From assembly GCA_007922305.1 (NCBI GenBank), contig ML677334.1:60428858-60492857 (forward strand): a stretch of DNA of 64,000 nt, in the 5' to 3' direction. The position numbers and the translations under genes are program-made. Positions 26,901 to 35,339 of the stretch are shown here, piece after piece. Within the stretch, counting starts at the first letter, position 1, and every line of letters begins with the position of its first letter. This DNA is from Dermatemys mawii. Its lineage: Eukaryota > Chordata > Testudines > Dermatemydidae. The notes below the pieces were generated by a model. It did not search any database and had not been told where the DNA came from. It worked only from the letters and a program-made list of their open reading frames with translations.

Positions 26901-27040
26901 CGAGCGGCGGGTTATGGGAGGGGGCGGGAGTGACTGAGGAGTAGGGGAAGGGACGGGCGCATTCCCGCCTATTTGCCCCGCTCTCCCCCTCACTCTCCAG
27001 TGCCCCCCCCCGCTCTCTCTCCCTCACCTCTGCTCCCCAT
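8969..27040 (-). CDS. EF-hand protein of the SPATA21/EFCAB3 type, eight 5' exons, 3' end outside window
   Basis: Eight minus-strand exons join in phase: 27028-27040 (ATG), 25673-25733, 22521-22620, 18796-19319, 17631-17716, 16973-17113, 16224-16295 and 8969-9089. Each has a GT donor and AG acceptor, and the joined frame has no stop over 372 codons. The protein starts MGSRGRWRLFFCC, where Gly2 and Cys12-13 could be acylated, although Arg6 is unfavourable for myristoylation. An acidic repeat region follows (about residues 59-232), then an EF-hand pair region (about 255-335) with the loop DIDRDGQVNFPD, then a helical segment (TLFFEVLTKLVEM). From memory, this order and the segment after the loop resemble mammalian SPATA21 and EFCAB3, which suggests a testis or cilium role; the function is inference. 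The last exon ends with two bases of a codon, so more exons must lie left of 8969. None was recognised in 1-8968. Orthology to either human gene is unresolved. Confidence 0.82.
9430..11330 (+). mobile_element. Solo LTR, split by a MITE
   Basis: The ends are TGTGAC and GTCACA. Removing the MITE at 9828-10540 leaves about 1.19 kb. A likely polyadenylation signal AATAAA is at about 10917. No target duplication was found (TTGGG against ACACT), which could mean a rearranged or eroded copy. No gag or pol remains in the element. It lies in an intron of the EF-hand gene. Confidence 0.7.
9828..10540. mobile_element. Harbinger-like MITE inside the solo LTR
   Basis: The ends GGCCTTGGCTACACTTGCAC and, reading inward on the other strand, GGGCTTGGCTATACTTGCAG form about 20-bp inverted repeats. 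The flanking triplets are TGA and TTA, a slightly decayed 3-bp TWA target duplication. The TIR resembles the shorter elements at 41849, 49400 and 62861. Confidence 0.75.
11331..11750. repeat. Second LTR-like repeat with a long hairpin
   Basis: A CTATATAAGGGCGGGAGTGA block near 11474 looks like an LTR promoter and is followed by turtle LTR-like text. The hairpin at 11567-11638 lies within it. Boundaries were not found. Confidence 0.4.
11567..11638. repeat. Imperfect palindrome, 33-bp arms
   Basis: The left arm (11567-11599) and right arm (11606-11638) pair with one mismatch around a 6-base loop. Part of the left arm recurs at 11660-11686 (CCCAGGCTAAAGGGCTCAGT). Confidence 0.9.
11751..13967. 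other. Intron sequence with no recognised feature
   Basis: AT-rich sequence of the large intron between exons 7 and 8 of the EF-hand gene. No coding exon, RNA gene or repeat end was recognised. Confidence 0.5.
13968..15640 (-). mobile_element. Transposon-borne ORF of unknown superfamily, one clear frameshift
   Basis: A long minus-strand frame starts with MPRTCVNSADNFCYVCGEVT at 15640. Cys pairs (CYVC, CCNTC, CYFC) suggest a zinc-binding N-terminus, followed by an acidic linker (LESDEEEDETSG). Near 15055-15070 a small deletion shifts the frame after LPKSKA. The next frame (to 13968, ending KKRQVDTE) continues with LQQWNLLAGGDRVSMFRDCQ and runs about 360 residues without a stop. Motifs include FFMEGDLVACNI, KVVALLLGLQTGY, CCFLCEWDSRARDSHY, PPLHIKLGVMKNFVKAID and FPPNCGAVGDEHGERFHQDI. 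Similar repeat-borne proteins occur in many animals, but I cannot name the superfamily. It sits in an intron of the EF-hand gene on the same strand. Single-frameshift preservation suggests a fairly young copy. Confidence 0.7.
15641..16223. other. Intron sequence 5' of the transposon ORF
   Basis: Probably contains the left flank of the transposon at 13968-15640. No terminal repeat was recognised and no exon is seen before 16224. Confidence 0.35.
16224..17113 (-). CDS. Exons 6 and 7 of the EF-hand gene: the EF-hand module
   Basis: Exon 6 (16973-17113) encodes AFKDVFKIFSS then LKLILHSVGINVTHQEI, the helix-loop-helix of a degenerate first hand. The codon split across the exon 6/7 junction completes the second loop, DIDRDGQVNFPD. 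It has Asp at positions 1, 3, 5 and 12 and Gly at 6, so calcium binding is likely. Exon 7 (16224-16295) continues FVTVLTDDHRFAQSM. The intron between them contains an old repeat at 16735-16830. Confidence 0.82.
16735..16830 (+). repeat. Old amniote LINE-derived repeat
   Basis: The text ACCCCATTGTGCCTTGTACA, then ACAGAACAAAAAGAGAGTCC and TTTACAATCTA, matches a widespread old amniote repeat recalled as LINE-derived. A weaker related piece is at 19912-19970 (GGGTCCCTGCCCTGAG). Confidence 0.5.
18260..18628. mobile_element. GC-rich non-autonomous DNA repeat
   Basis: The ends TAGGTGTCGACC and AAGTTGGTTCCTA are diverged inverted repeats. The inside (GGATGCTCCGGGGCTGGAGC at about 18274) recurs in diverged form at 20580-20875, 23898-24080 and 50046-50220, so this is a multi-copy family. 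It lies between exons 4 and 5 of the EF-hand gene. Confidence 0.6.
18796..19319 (-). CDS. Exon 4 of the EF-hand gene: acidic tandem-repeat exon
   Basis: This 524-nt exon starts in phase 0 (HYEKANKQVKEEVEIQ) and ends with two bases of a codon before a GTGAGT donor. It encodes about four copies of a degenerate 22-28-residue unit with a core like TEaxVQSSNLEIL, followed by an acidic, Leu-rich stretch. A run of Glu (GEEEEEEEKKE) sits between the first two clear units. Such a segment is probably disordered or forms a short coiled coil. The plus-strand reading frame over the same bases is a shadow. Confidence 0.8.
19325..20570. other. Intron sequence, nothing recognised
   Basis: AT-rich intron between exons 3 and 4 of the EF-hand gene. 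Apart from a faint old repeat near 19912-19970, nothing is supported. Confidence 0.45.
20580..20875. mobile_element. Fragment of the GC-rich DNA repeat family
   Basis: Purine-rich text ending GGGTTGAGCACCCTCCAGCA matches the right end of the 18260-18628 element. The left boundary is unclear. Confidence 0.45.
21600..21852 (+). mobile_element. 5'-truncated Penelope-like element, 3' tail
   Basis: The stretch runs parallel to the 3' untranslated part of the copy at 28440-29050: CTCTTGATAATCGCCCATCC, then TAAATGCATCTTAGTTCTGT, then the ribozyme-like core. It ends with ACAGACTAACACGGCTGCTA, the typical tail end. Confidence 0.78.
21737..21774 (+). ncRNA. Hammerhead-ribozyme-like core in Penelope tail
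   Basis: CTGATGA (21737-21743) is followed by a perfect 6-bp stem II (GTGGGC, TATA loop, GCCCAC; 21745-21760), then AAAA where a hammerhead needs GAAA, then a 2-bp stem III (GC TTAT GC) and T. Penelope-like elements are known to carry minimal hammerheads with a very short stem III. The G-to-A change in GAAA, and G at the cleavage position (21774), predict that this copy is inactive. Confidence 0.6.
23090..23823. mobile_element. hAT-type MITE with 8-bp target duplication
   Basis: The ends CAGGAGTAGCCAAAC and GTTTGGCCACCCCAG are inverted repeats. TAATATAA flanks both sides (23082-23089, 23824-23831). The element is 734 bp and non-coding, and contains the G-run at 23707-23735. Confidence 0.85.
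23707..23735 (+). repeat. Guanine homopolymer tract
   Basis: Four G, a C, sixteen G, a C and seven G in a row. It could form a G-quadruplex, and its length may be unreliable in sequencing. Confidence 0.85.
23898..24830. mobile_element. Probable GC-rich DNA repeat, diverged
   Basis: It begins with TAGGCACCGAATTTCTGATT, like the left end of the 18260 family, and may end near CAGTGCCCATGAAATTA at about 24796. The interior is GC-rich with no supported gene. The boundaries are tentative. Confidence 0.35.
25091..25497. mobile_element. Non-autonomous DNA repeat
   Basis: The right end (GACTTTTACTAAAAATACCC, then ATGACTAAACTGTAG) and the left end (TAGGGCTCTGGGTATGTCAC) are weak inverted repeats. The right end matches 7984-8055 in reverse. 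It lies between exons 2 and 3 of the EF-hand gene. Confidence 0.55.
26450..26960 (+). repeat. G-rich degenerate minisatellite next to the CpG island
   Basis: Phrases such as GGTGATTGAGG, GGGGACAGGAGA and ACAAGGTGTGGGG recur about every 60-80 bases with many substitutions. The block lies in intron 1 of the EF-hand gene, just downstream of exon 1. Confidence 0.5.
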
Positions 27041-27440
27041 GGCGCCTCCGGACCCCGGCCCAGCGCCCGCCGCGCGCTGCGTCAGGGGGAGAAACTGTGA
27101 CCGAGCTTCGACGAGCGCTGACGTTGCAAAAACCCGGCACGTGCCTGCGGACGCGTTTCTGCGCGTGCGTTACCGACCCCCTCCCCCACTGACCTGTGTC
27201 CGCCCCCGCTTCCCTTGTCTGCAGGCCCCGCCCTGCTCCGTGCCGTGGCGCGAGCTGGAGTCGTACAGCTGCACGTGGCAGCGTTTGCCGCCAACACGCG
27301 GGGCGGAGCGCCGGGCGTGGCTGGACGTGGAGGGAGGCTGGCAAACGGGGCTCGCGCTGAGAAAGTGATCGCCCGTCCTCGCGCCTTCTGTCCCGTCCAG
27401 CAGCCGGTCTGTCACCCTGGCTGTCCCAGGCCCGGAGTTC
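26880..27440. promoter_or_regulatory. CpG island and promoter of the EF-hand gene
   Basis: CpG density rises sharply here relative to the AT-rich surroundings, and the minus-strand ATG of exon 1 (27038-27040) lies inside it. GC-box-like runs are present on both strands. Exon 1 carries only 13 coding bases before a GTGAGG donor. No convincing plus-strand gene starts from the other side of the island; the plus-strand reading frames here look like GC-rich noise. Confidence 0.65.
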
Positions 27441-28285
27441 GTTTAGACCGTAGTATTCGGTTATGACCCAAATTCTCTCCGGGTGACCGTCACTAACACC
27501 AGCGGTAGCAGGTGTGGACCTGCAAAGATCAGTAACAGTCCGGAATAAAGCAAAGACACCGAATTTGTTTGCAGTTATGGTGGCTTTCCTGGGTGCATCC
27601 CTTACCTAGGCAATACAATCAGGGTAGAGGGTGGTTGTTTAAAGTTTGGCAGTTATCAGGAAAGTGTGGCTGGCTAAGTTATAGCAATTGACAATGCCTG
27701 GCTGACACAATTTTGCGGGGGAAAAAACAAGCATTTGAAGATCTGGATGCTCCAAACATGCTGCTTTGATTCAGATATTCCAAAGTGTGAAACATGCTAT
27801 TGATTTTCTAATAAATTAGCTGAGATACTTGAGACAAACTGTAGCTAGGAACAGCTATATGCTCTGTTTTATTGTTTATTTCAGCCCTCAACAAACAGGA
27901 GTTTCAAGGTTTGTTTTTTAAGAAGGTGTCTTTGATGGAGAGTAAAGTTAAATACCCCAGAGTAGTTTGGAGAAGAAAGTGCAAGTTTATATGTTTTATG
28001 TATGCAGAGTGTTGAGATGCAGCTGCCTCAAACAGGTTGTATATATGCTGTTGTTTGTGCTAAACCAGACATGGACTTGCTCTTGAAAAAGGGAAAATGT
28101 AGATGTTCATTTGTGCTCTCCAGTAAGCAATTTTCTAAGGCTCCTAAAAAGAGCTGTATTCATCTTAGGAGGGTGCATTTGAGGAATTAATAAAAGGGGT
28201 GGGAAGATAGAGGTATTCCAGTTCTATTCTGTGTCTGATTCCACAGAATTTAGTTGCCAGACAGTCACTCGTGGCTGACAGGAAA
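27441..28285. other. Intergenic sequence upstream of the EF-hand gene
   Basis: No exon, repeat end or RNA gene recognised. Confidence 0.45.
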
Positions 28286-28400
28286 GCAGTCAGGGCCGGT
28301 GCTACCCATTAGGCGACCTAGGCAGTCACGTAGGGCAGCAGAATTTGGGGGGTGGCTTTTTGTCCCCCTCGGTGACAATTTGGCAGCAGCTCAACTGATC
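28285..28400. repeat. Fragment of a hAT-like DNA repeat
   Basis: It starts CAGGGCCGGTGCTACCCATT and continues AGGCGACCTAGGCAGTC, a familiar end of a turtle DNA repeat. The other end is missing, cut off by the Penelope-like element. Confidence 0.45.
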
Positions 28401-28439
28401 GTCTTCTGTACAGTGTCAGCTAAATATGATGATATGATA

Positions 28440-29050
28440 TATGATGGCACATATATGCCATCATGTGCCAGCAGTGCCCCTCTGCCATGTACATTGTGCA
28501 AACCAGACAGTCTCTATGCAAAAGAATAAATGGACACAAATCTGACATCAGGAATCCTAATATTCAAAAACCGGTAGGAGAACACTTCAGCCTCCGTGTT
28601 CACTCAAGAACAGACTTGAAGGTGACAATTTTAAAACAGAAAAACTTCAAAAACAGACTCCAACGAGAAGCTGCTGAACTGGAATTAATTTGCAAATTGG
28701 ATACCATCAACTTAGGGTTAAACAGAGACTGGGAATGGCTGGATCATTAAAAAATTGAATCTATTTCCCCAAGTTAAGTATCCTCACACCTTGTCAACTG
28801 TCTGATATAGGCCTTCCTGATTATCACTACAAAATTTCTTTTTCTCCTACTGATAATAGCTCATCTAAATTAAATAGACTCTTAGAATTTGTATGGCAAC
28901 TTCCACCTTTTCATGTTTTCTGTATGTATATATACATCTTACTTCTGTGTGTTCCATTCTATGCATCCATTGAAGTGGGCTATAGCCTACGAAAGCTTGT
29001 GCTGAAATAAATTTGTTAGTCTCTAAGATACCACAGGTACTCCTGTCTTA
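28440..29050 (+). mobile_element. Penelope-like element, GIY-YIG C-terminus and 3' tail
   Basis: A frame at 28463-28750 encodes CPSAMYIVQTRQSLCKRING, HKSDIRN, KPVGEHFSLRVHS and LQREAAELELICKLDTINLG. This is the C-terminal GIY-YIG nuclease of a Penelope-like element, with YIV and the downstream Arg and Glu elements visible. The reverse transcriptase is missing (5' truncation). The tail (28966-29002) keeps stem II and GAAA of the hammerhead-like core, but CTGATGA is changed to CATTGA. It shows that the isolated tails at 8223, 21600 and 55310 belong to the same element. Confidence 0.82.
28967..29004 (+). ncRNA. Degenerate hammerhead-like core
   Basis: Stem II GTGGGC/GCCTAC (one wobble), GAAA (28991-28994), GC TTGT GC and T are kept, but CTGATGA is lost. 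Predicted inactive. Confidence 0.5.
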
Positions 29051-29925
29051 TTTAATAAATTGTCTAGGGGAAAGATGGAAGAGAAGGTTAAATGCTGACC
29101 ATTATGGACAATATTTTTCTGCAAGATAGCTGCCTGAAAAGCTATGTGCAGAAATATCAACTATAAATTGCCCACTTCATCTTAAGTGATCTCCTACAAC
29201 ATGTGTGAACCCCTTATGCTTAACAATGTCCCACCTTGCATCTAGCTTAGAGTCTCTGGTTACCTTCTCCAAACCTGAAGAAGAGCTTCTAAAGCTTGAA
29301 AGATTGTCCTCTTTGCCAACAGAAGTTGGTCCAATAAAAGATATTACCTCATCCATCTTGTCTCTCTGATATCCTGGGACCAACACAGTTACAACAACAC
29401 TGCAAACAACTATAATGAAAAAACATGTAAAATAAATATTTCACACAATATGATTGCAGTACTTTCTTATACCTGGATTGAACATGCTGGCCATTTTAGA
29501 AAATGTCTTTATTTTCTTTAGAGAAATCAGTAAAATTGTAAAATATTTATTAGTCTTCCTAATGATTATTTTAATTTGAACTTGAAGGGAATCTATATGG
29601 GATTTTTTTTTTTCTTGTTAGAAAAAGTATCTTCTCTACTAGCCAGTTGGTTTTGTTGCAGGCTGAATCTAAGGCTGAAGATGCTTAGTTTGCCTGCAGC
29701 TCCTCCTAGCTGCATTCTGCATTACTGCAAGAAATAAGCTAGTTCAAGCAAAAGATAGTTTCTATTGCTTGCAGTGGTTTTGGGGGCCTATGCATGTACT
29801 CTCCATTTATCAAGAATTTAGAGAAAAAAAGAAGTAAATGACAAATAGGAGGAACTAGGTTTCCTTATATAAAAATAAATTGAAAAATTATTTTTAACGT
29901 GTAAATTTTAACTTGTGAAAAATTA
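29051..29925. other. Intergenic sequence, nothing recognised
   Basis: AT-rich. The piece at 29330-29400 (ATAAAAGATATTACCTCATC then TTGTCTCTCTGATATCCTGG) looks like another frequent turtle repeat tail, but its ends are not clear. Confidence 0.35.
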
Positions 29926-29983
29926 TTAACTTGTGTAAATTTGATTTCAAACTAATGTTTGAAATCAAATTTACACAAGTTAA
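29926..29983. repeat. Perfect 27-bp-arm hairpin
   Basis: The left arm (29926-29952) and right arm (29957-29983) are perfect complements around a TAAT loop. No target duplication or other transposon sign is visible. Confidence 0.95.
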
Positions 29984-30265
29984 GAAGGAAGGTACTGTAC
30001 ATCTGGGGTCGGGTTTGGGTTATGGGGGATTGCAAGTAACAGTTACAAGGTTCACAAGGTACATACATATCACAAAGTATAGATCCAGACTAGGGTGTGG
30101 GAGTTTTTAAAGCATCAGTAGATAAATGATTCAGGTACACCATCCATGGAATGTATTAAGAGTCCAAGTCAGTAGTCGTGTAGACAATAAGTACATGGGC
30201 GGGTTGTGTCCTTTGGTTCGTCAGAGAAGGGAGGAAGTGGGTTATTTCCATGGTTGCATTCTAGG

Positions 30266-30795
30266 TTACTTGACCTGATACTGGCAGTGTCCTGTGATGT
30301 GTTCTGTGTAGATGTCTCTGGAACACCTGAGGATGTCAGACACCATGAGCTGTCTCATGAGCTGGGTGTAGCGTTGACCAACTCCGCACACTCTCAGTAC
30401 TAGAGTGACCAGACAGCAAATGTGAAAAATCGGGACAGGAAGTGGAGGATAATAGGAACCTATACAAGAAAAAGACCCAAAAATCAGGACTGTCTCTATA
30501 AAATCGGGACATCTGGTCACCCTACTCAGTTCTGCCTCATTATGGGGGTCCCATGACCAGGATGTGGATCTGGACCTCGTAACCCTGGGCTCTCAGGGTG
30601 TTGGCCGGCGGGGTGTACTTCAGCACCTTCTATGCTCATGGAAGGCCAGTGACCAGTTTTCAAATGGCACCGTGATGTTTACCATGAGGACCTTATTTTC
30701 TGCGTCTGTCACGACAATGTAGGATTGCAGTTGGCTGTCTGTCCCGGGGGTGGCGGAGTCAACAGTGATCTTCCCAGGGATGGTGGGATAGTTTT
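30266..30795 (-). mobile_element. R2-type LINE fragment (restriction-like endonuclease C-terminus)
   Basis: On the minus strand, KITVDSATPG.. is followed by IVVTDAENKVLMVNITVPFE, then NTLRAQGYEVQIHILVMGPP, then after the MITE VCGVGQRYTQLMRQLMVSDI and a stop near 30266. The run with VTDAENKVLMVNITVPFEN fits the restriction-like endonuclease of R2-like LINEs. Stops inside show it is dead. The MITE at 30401-30524 splits it. Confidence 0.7.
30401..30524. mobile_element. Short MITE, second copy, reverse orientation
   Basis: The ends are TAGAGTGACCAGA and TCTGGTCACCCTA. The flanks are CTCAGTAC (30393-30400) and CTCAGTTC (30525-30532), an 8-bp target duplication with one change. Same family as 6216-6338. 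Confidence 0.88.
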
Positions 30796-30799
30796 CACT

Positions 30800-33128
30800 A
30801 CTACAATTTTTCTATGCCAGTTGTCCAAAATCACTATATTTTACAATTGTAATACTATTTTAAGGAAATTACGTAATTTTTAATAAGCATTATTTCAAAA
30901 TGAAAGGATTCTTTAGTGCTGCTTATAGTAGCCCAAAATATAATTACATGAACTGAGCAATGCAAGTTAGAATCCATTTGTAACTAATTCCTGTCATAAT
31001 TCAAGAGATCCTTGAATAATTAAAATAAATTTTGCAGAAACAATCTACATCATTACATTTTATACAACACATTTTAAGGGCCTATTGATGTGAATGGTTA
31101 AAATCCCATTGGTTTCAATAAGAGCCTAGGTTCTTGACAAATCTAATTAGCTGGTAGGTGGATTATCCAAAGACAGTAGAAAACCATGCAGGAACTCACA
31201 CAAAAATCATATTAGCTGATGTATATATCCATCAACAGCCCTACTCAATTCTCAGGCACAAAAACTAACCAAGATTAAGGAACTATGAAAACTGTTTCCA
31301 GCTCCAGCAGCACTGTCAACCTGATAAATGAACTTCAAAAGCATCAATTCTGTTTTGGTATGCACAGTTAAGATTGAGGCTTTAAAAATAATGGAATAAA
31401 TGGTCTCAACCATGACTTGTGGATGACTTGTCTTAACAGGCCACACAATTTTGAAGCGTTGGTTCTGCTCTCTTAAATGCTGCTTTTTCAGGGTAGACAC
31501 AGAAGAGCTGTTAAAAAGCTGTCGGAAGACTAATAGCTAGCTATATGCCGTAAAATCAGCACCAGTAAAGCATTATATTTTATTACCGTCAGGGCATATT
31601 GCAGTACTCATAGTTTTTTCCAGACATTTGAAATTGGTGGGGAACTGTTTGAGGGGAGAGAGATTTGAGTTTTTAAGTTCCTTACTGGTGTGGTAGTTGA
31701 TTATCTTAAATTATACCTCATATTGAAAGATGTATTTTAAAATTATATCAAACATACTTAGAACATACGGATAGGTGCTTGTCCCTATACCAGCCCCACC
31801 TATTACACTTCTTGTCAGGTGGAGTATAATAGATTTTCCCAAAATGAGCTAACTAGTGGCAGTTATTTTCTAATGGCAGTGAAAACTGCCAATTCTTTTT
31901 ACATGTATTTGTCTTTGGTCCAGCTGTGAAATGACTGATCACAGCATCTAGAAACAGTTGCTGATCCTTGTCTAGTAGCACCTCACACCTTCATTAGCTA
32001 ATCAGATTTCTCCTCTCAGAATGGTCCTTATGAAAAGACACAGTACTGTAGTTAAAGACCAGCAAGCTTGGGAGTTAGAATGTCTGGGTTGTCTTCTTGT
32101 GACAGATTTCTTGTGGTGTTGTTTTTGGGGGCCTTCTTTCACAAGTATCACTGAGCACAACATTTTCAAATTTGGTTGCTTAATTTTGCTGTCCATATCT
32201 GTATTTAAGCCCCTAAATAAGTGGATGTATTTTCAAAGATTCAGAACAATTGAGCCTCATTGTGTTCAGTACCTAAAAATGTATTTAGACACATAACTTG
32301 AGGGACCCGTGTTTATTTCACTTTAATGACAAAACTCTCAACTAAGAACCTAGAATATTTTTTAAAAAGAGTTAAAAGTAGTTTAAATGTTTTTCTGAGT
32401 TGCTCTGAAAGTGATTGTTTTACAATCATATTTTCATAGATTTTACAAAAGTTTCTCTTCTTTGTTGCTGTGTGAATAACCAATATAAACAGGCTGACTG
32501 AATGACTAATTGTACAAGTGAAACAGTGGAATTATTAATTTTGCCTTGAGCGTGTGCACTGCTTAGCAGGATGGAATCCTTATCCTAACACAAGAATCTC
32601 GGCACTGTCAGTACAAATACAGCTAGAAGGATTCTGTTTCGAGGCAACACAGATAGTTTTTTAAACTGTTTGTTTATTTAGGATGTTTTAACAAGTTTAC
32701 AGCTCCTTGCAATCTAAATATCAGAAACAAAACAATAATTACAACAGTTAGCTTTTCTTTAAAGAGACATCATACAGGAATATAGTCATCAGAACTTTCT
32801 ATTTAACAGGGTGTTATATTACAGAGAGAACATCATTACAGCACCTACAATATGTTGCTTCTAGTGATTTTTATTAAATTGAGTGAAATCTCAATATACA
32901 CATTTAACTGACGAGGCATGTCTATCGGATGTTAGTATTCAAAAAATAAAAATGAAAAAATTGTGAGGTTTGCTGTTTTATTTTGAAGGTGAATGTACTT
33001 TGAGTACTGAACAAACTGTAACAAAATATCTATTCTCTGTTTTGCTGGGTACGTAATTGGTGTGTTAATTTTTCCAAAATTGCAACCTCCCATATTTTTT
33101 TAACCATTTCTCTGCTTGGGCTAGCTAG
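30800..33128. other. Intergenic sequence, nothing firm
   Basis: AT-rich. Old repeat text (AATCCCATTGGTTTCAATAA, about 31103) is the only thing recognised. No gene. Confidence 0.45.
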
Positions 33129-33173
33129 CTATTATTTATTTTATTTTATTTTATTTTATTTATTTATTTATTG
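33129..33173 (+). repeat. TTTTA/TTTA microsatellite
   Basis: About 45 bases made of ATTTT units changing to ATTT units. Confidence 0.9.
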
Positions 33174-33882
33174 CCATTGAGCAGCTACCAATAACTGAGC
33201 AGCTACAGGCAGATGAAAGATTAATTCTTTATTTCTCCATGTGACCATTTCCTCTAGGAAGCCCTACGAGGATTAGCAAGGGATCATTTGGCAATAAATA
33301 TCTAACAGTTTGTAATATTTGATTACAGATTGCACCTTAGCATTCTTTAGTGACTGGGCCTTTCCATAATTTATACAGAAAATCTCCCCTTTACCACAAT
33401 TTCTCCAAAATGTATCCTAATTTTTCTCTCTCTCTTTCTTAACCTGAGTGGTGTGGGATATACATATATATCTTAATGGGAGTGGCGTGAGGGACCACTG
33501 AAATAATGACATAAAGAAATTTTCTTGTATTGTGCTACAGACTGAGGATGCTAGTCTTTTTCCAGCTTGAACCCCTTTCTTGTGGGGTAATTTGTCTGTG
33601 CACATCCACTAGGCAGTGCAAGTGCCCCTGCTTTCCAGGTGAGAGAATAAAAGGGATGTGTCTGCCTGCTGTCTTTCCCCTTACTTCCTTCTTACCACCG
33701 ATGGCGAGAGTTGGAGCTCCCTGAAATTTTCGCTGTTATAAACAAACTTATTTGTAAATCGTTTAGTAAGTTAATATTTAGTATAGTATCCTTGTTGATA
33801 GTTGTTTTGGTATCTGAAGGATTCATTATGAAGAAATCCCCAGGTTTTAAACAATGTGCTACATGAAGGATTATTATCCCTG

Positions 33883-34966
33883 TGTGACTTCTCCCGGGGC
33901 ACAAGCTAGACTTTTAAACAGTAGTGTCTCTTTAATTCTGCAGACTAGGGCGTCTCCTACATGGTTTTGCCAGTGATAAGCACAACCATTAGCATGTAAT
34001 GGGCACACCTCAAATTACATGAATGCTCTTACAACCACTCATGAACAGATACATGGCAACGCCCGCATATCCCTCAGTCCTAGCCTTGCATCTCTGAAAT
34101 GTGAGTCTTACACTGCGTAAGACCCTCCCTAGGACAGTGCAAGCTCATAAGTTCACCATTTTATCAAAGATAATGAATATGCAATAGCCCTTGTTAACAC
34201 GAGTAGATTCCCCAAGCCCTACAGCCAAAAACACACTGGTTTAGATAAAACAATAAAATAAGTGAATTAACTACAGAAAGAGATTTTAAGTAGTTAGAAG
34301 TGGTATGGCCACAGAAGATCAAAACTGGATACAAAAAGAAATAAAAGATAAAAAACGCAAGCTGATTCCTGAACTTAACCAAGGCTAAATTTTAAGCTAA
34401 CAGCTTTTCTCACCCCTCTGGATGTTGCAGGCAGTTCACAGTTCTTACTACACAGGCTGAGACCAATCTTCCCCAGTTCCAAGTCTTTCAAGTAATCTTG
34501 TTTCAGTAGAGAAGGGGAAGGAGAGAGATGGCCAGGGGTCTTTGTCACCCCTTTTTATATCTCGACCCTTTTTACTGGAAAAGTCCTTGCTGTGTCATGG
34601 GGTCAGACAGCCCCGTGCCTACATGCTCTGCATTCAGTCCTTCATCTGAGTTGCAAACTCTTGCATGCGCCTTCTGTATACGTGCAGTTTGAGATGTTTC
34701 CAGGGATGACATGCCAGTCCTGTGTTTATTGTTCTTTTGTTATTTCTAAAGAGCTAGTCTGCATCCCCAAACTCACATCATGTTTCAGCAACAAACATAG
34801 AGTAAAATCTCATAACTCTATATACAATGATGATACACATATGTTAACGGGACAGTAATACTCAAATGACTCTGACTTTTCCAATGATGACTTCACAAGG
34901 CATACTTTGTACAAGATTTATCATAATTTTGTAAAAGTGGTGACCATAATAGTTTAGACTGTCACA
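33883..34966 (-). mobile_element. Solo LTR
   Basis: The ends are TGTGAC and GTCACA. The flanks are CCCTG (33878-33882) and CCCTC (34967-34971), a probable 5-bp duplication with one change. On the minus strand a TATA-like GATATAAAAAGGGG (about 34550-34563) supports minus orientation. No internal retroviral genes are present. Confidence 0.75.
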
Positions 34967-35339
34967 CCCTCTCGTGGATAGGCAAGCTAGTTGTTTAATT
35001 TGTCTAGGTGAGGGACATGTGAGGGAGAAATGTTTTATTTGTACCTCCTTCCCCACCAGAACTAAGAAACAGAGAGGCAGTTGCCTGAAGATTCACCTCA
35101 TGAAGGAGACAATGTGATTGCTTTTGAGCAAAGCTCATCCTGAGATACCGGGGACTCTGACTCAGCTCTGAGTGCCCTTCCGGCTGCTTCTCACTCGAAG
35201 TACAAGTTTGGTGAAATATATCATATCTCATCTTTCCACTTGGATTGAAAGCATCCTGAGCACCTGATTCTGGCAGGCATTCAAATACTCATTTTTTCAT
35301 CAAGAAAATCCTAACCCTCGACTCCTCAGGCTTCATGAT

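Noticed and set aside
27024..27466. Plus-strand gene starting in the CpG island at 27 kb
   Set aside because: Several overlapping frames on the plus strand have no supported ATG context, no splice donor that leads on, and no protein-like pattern.
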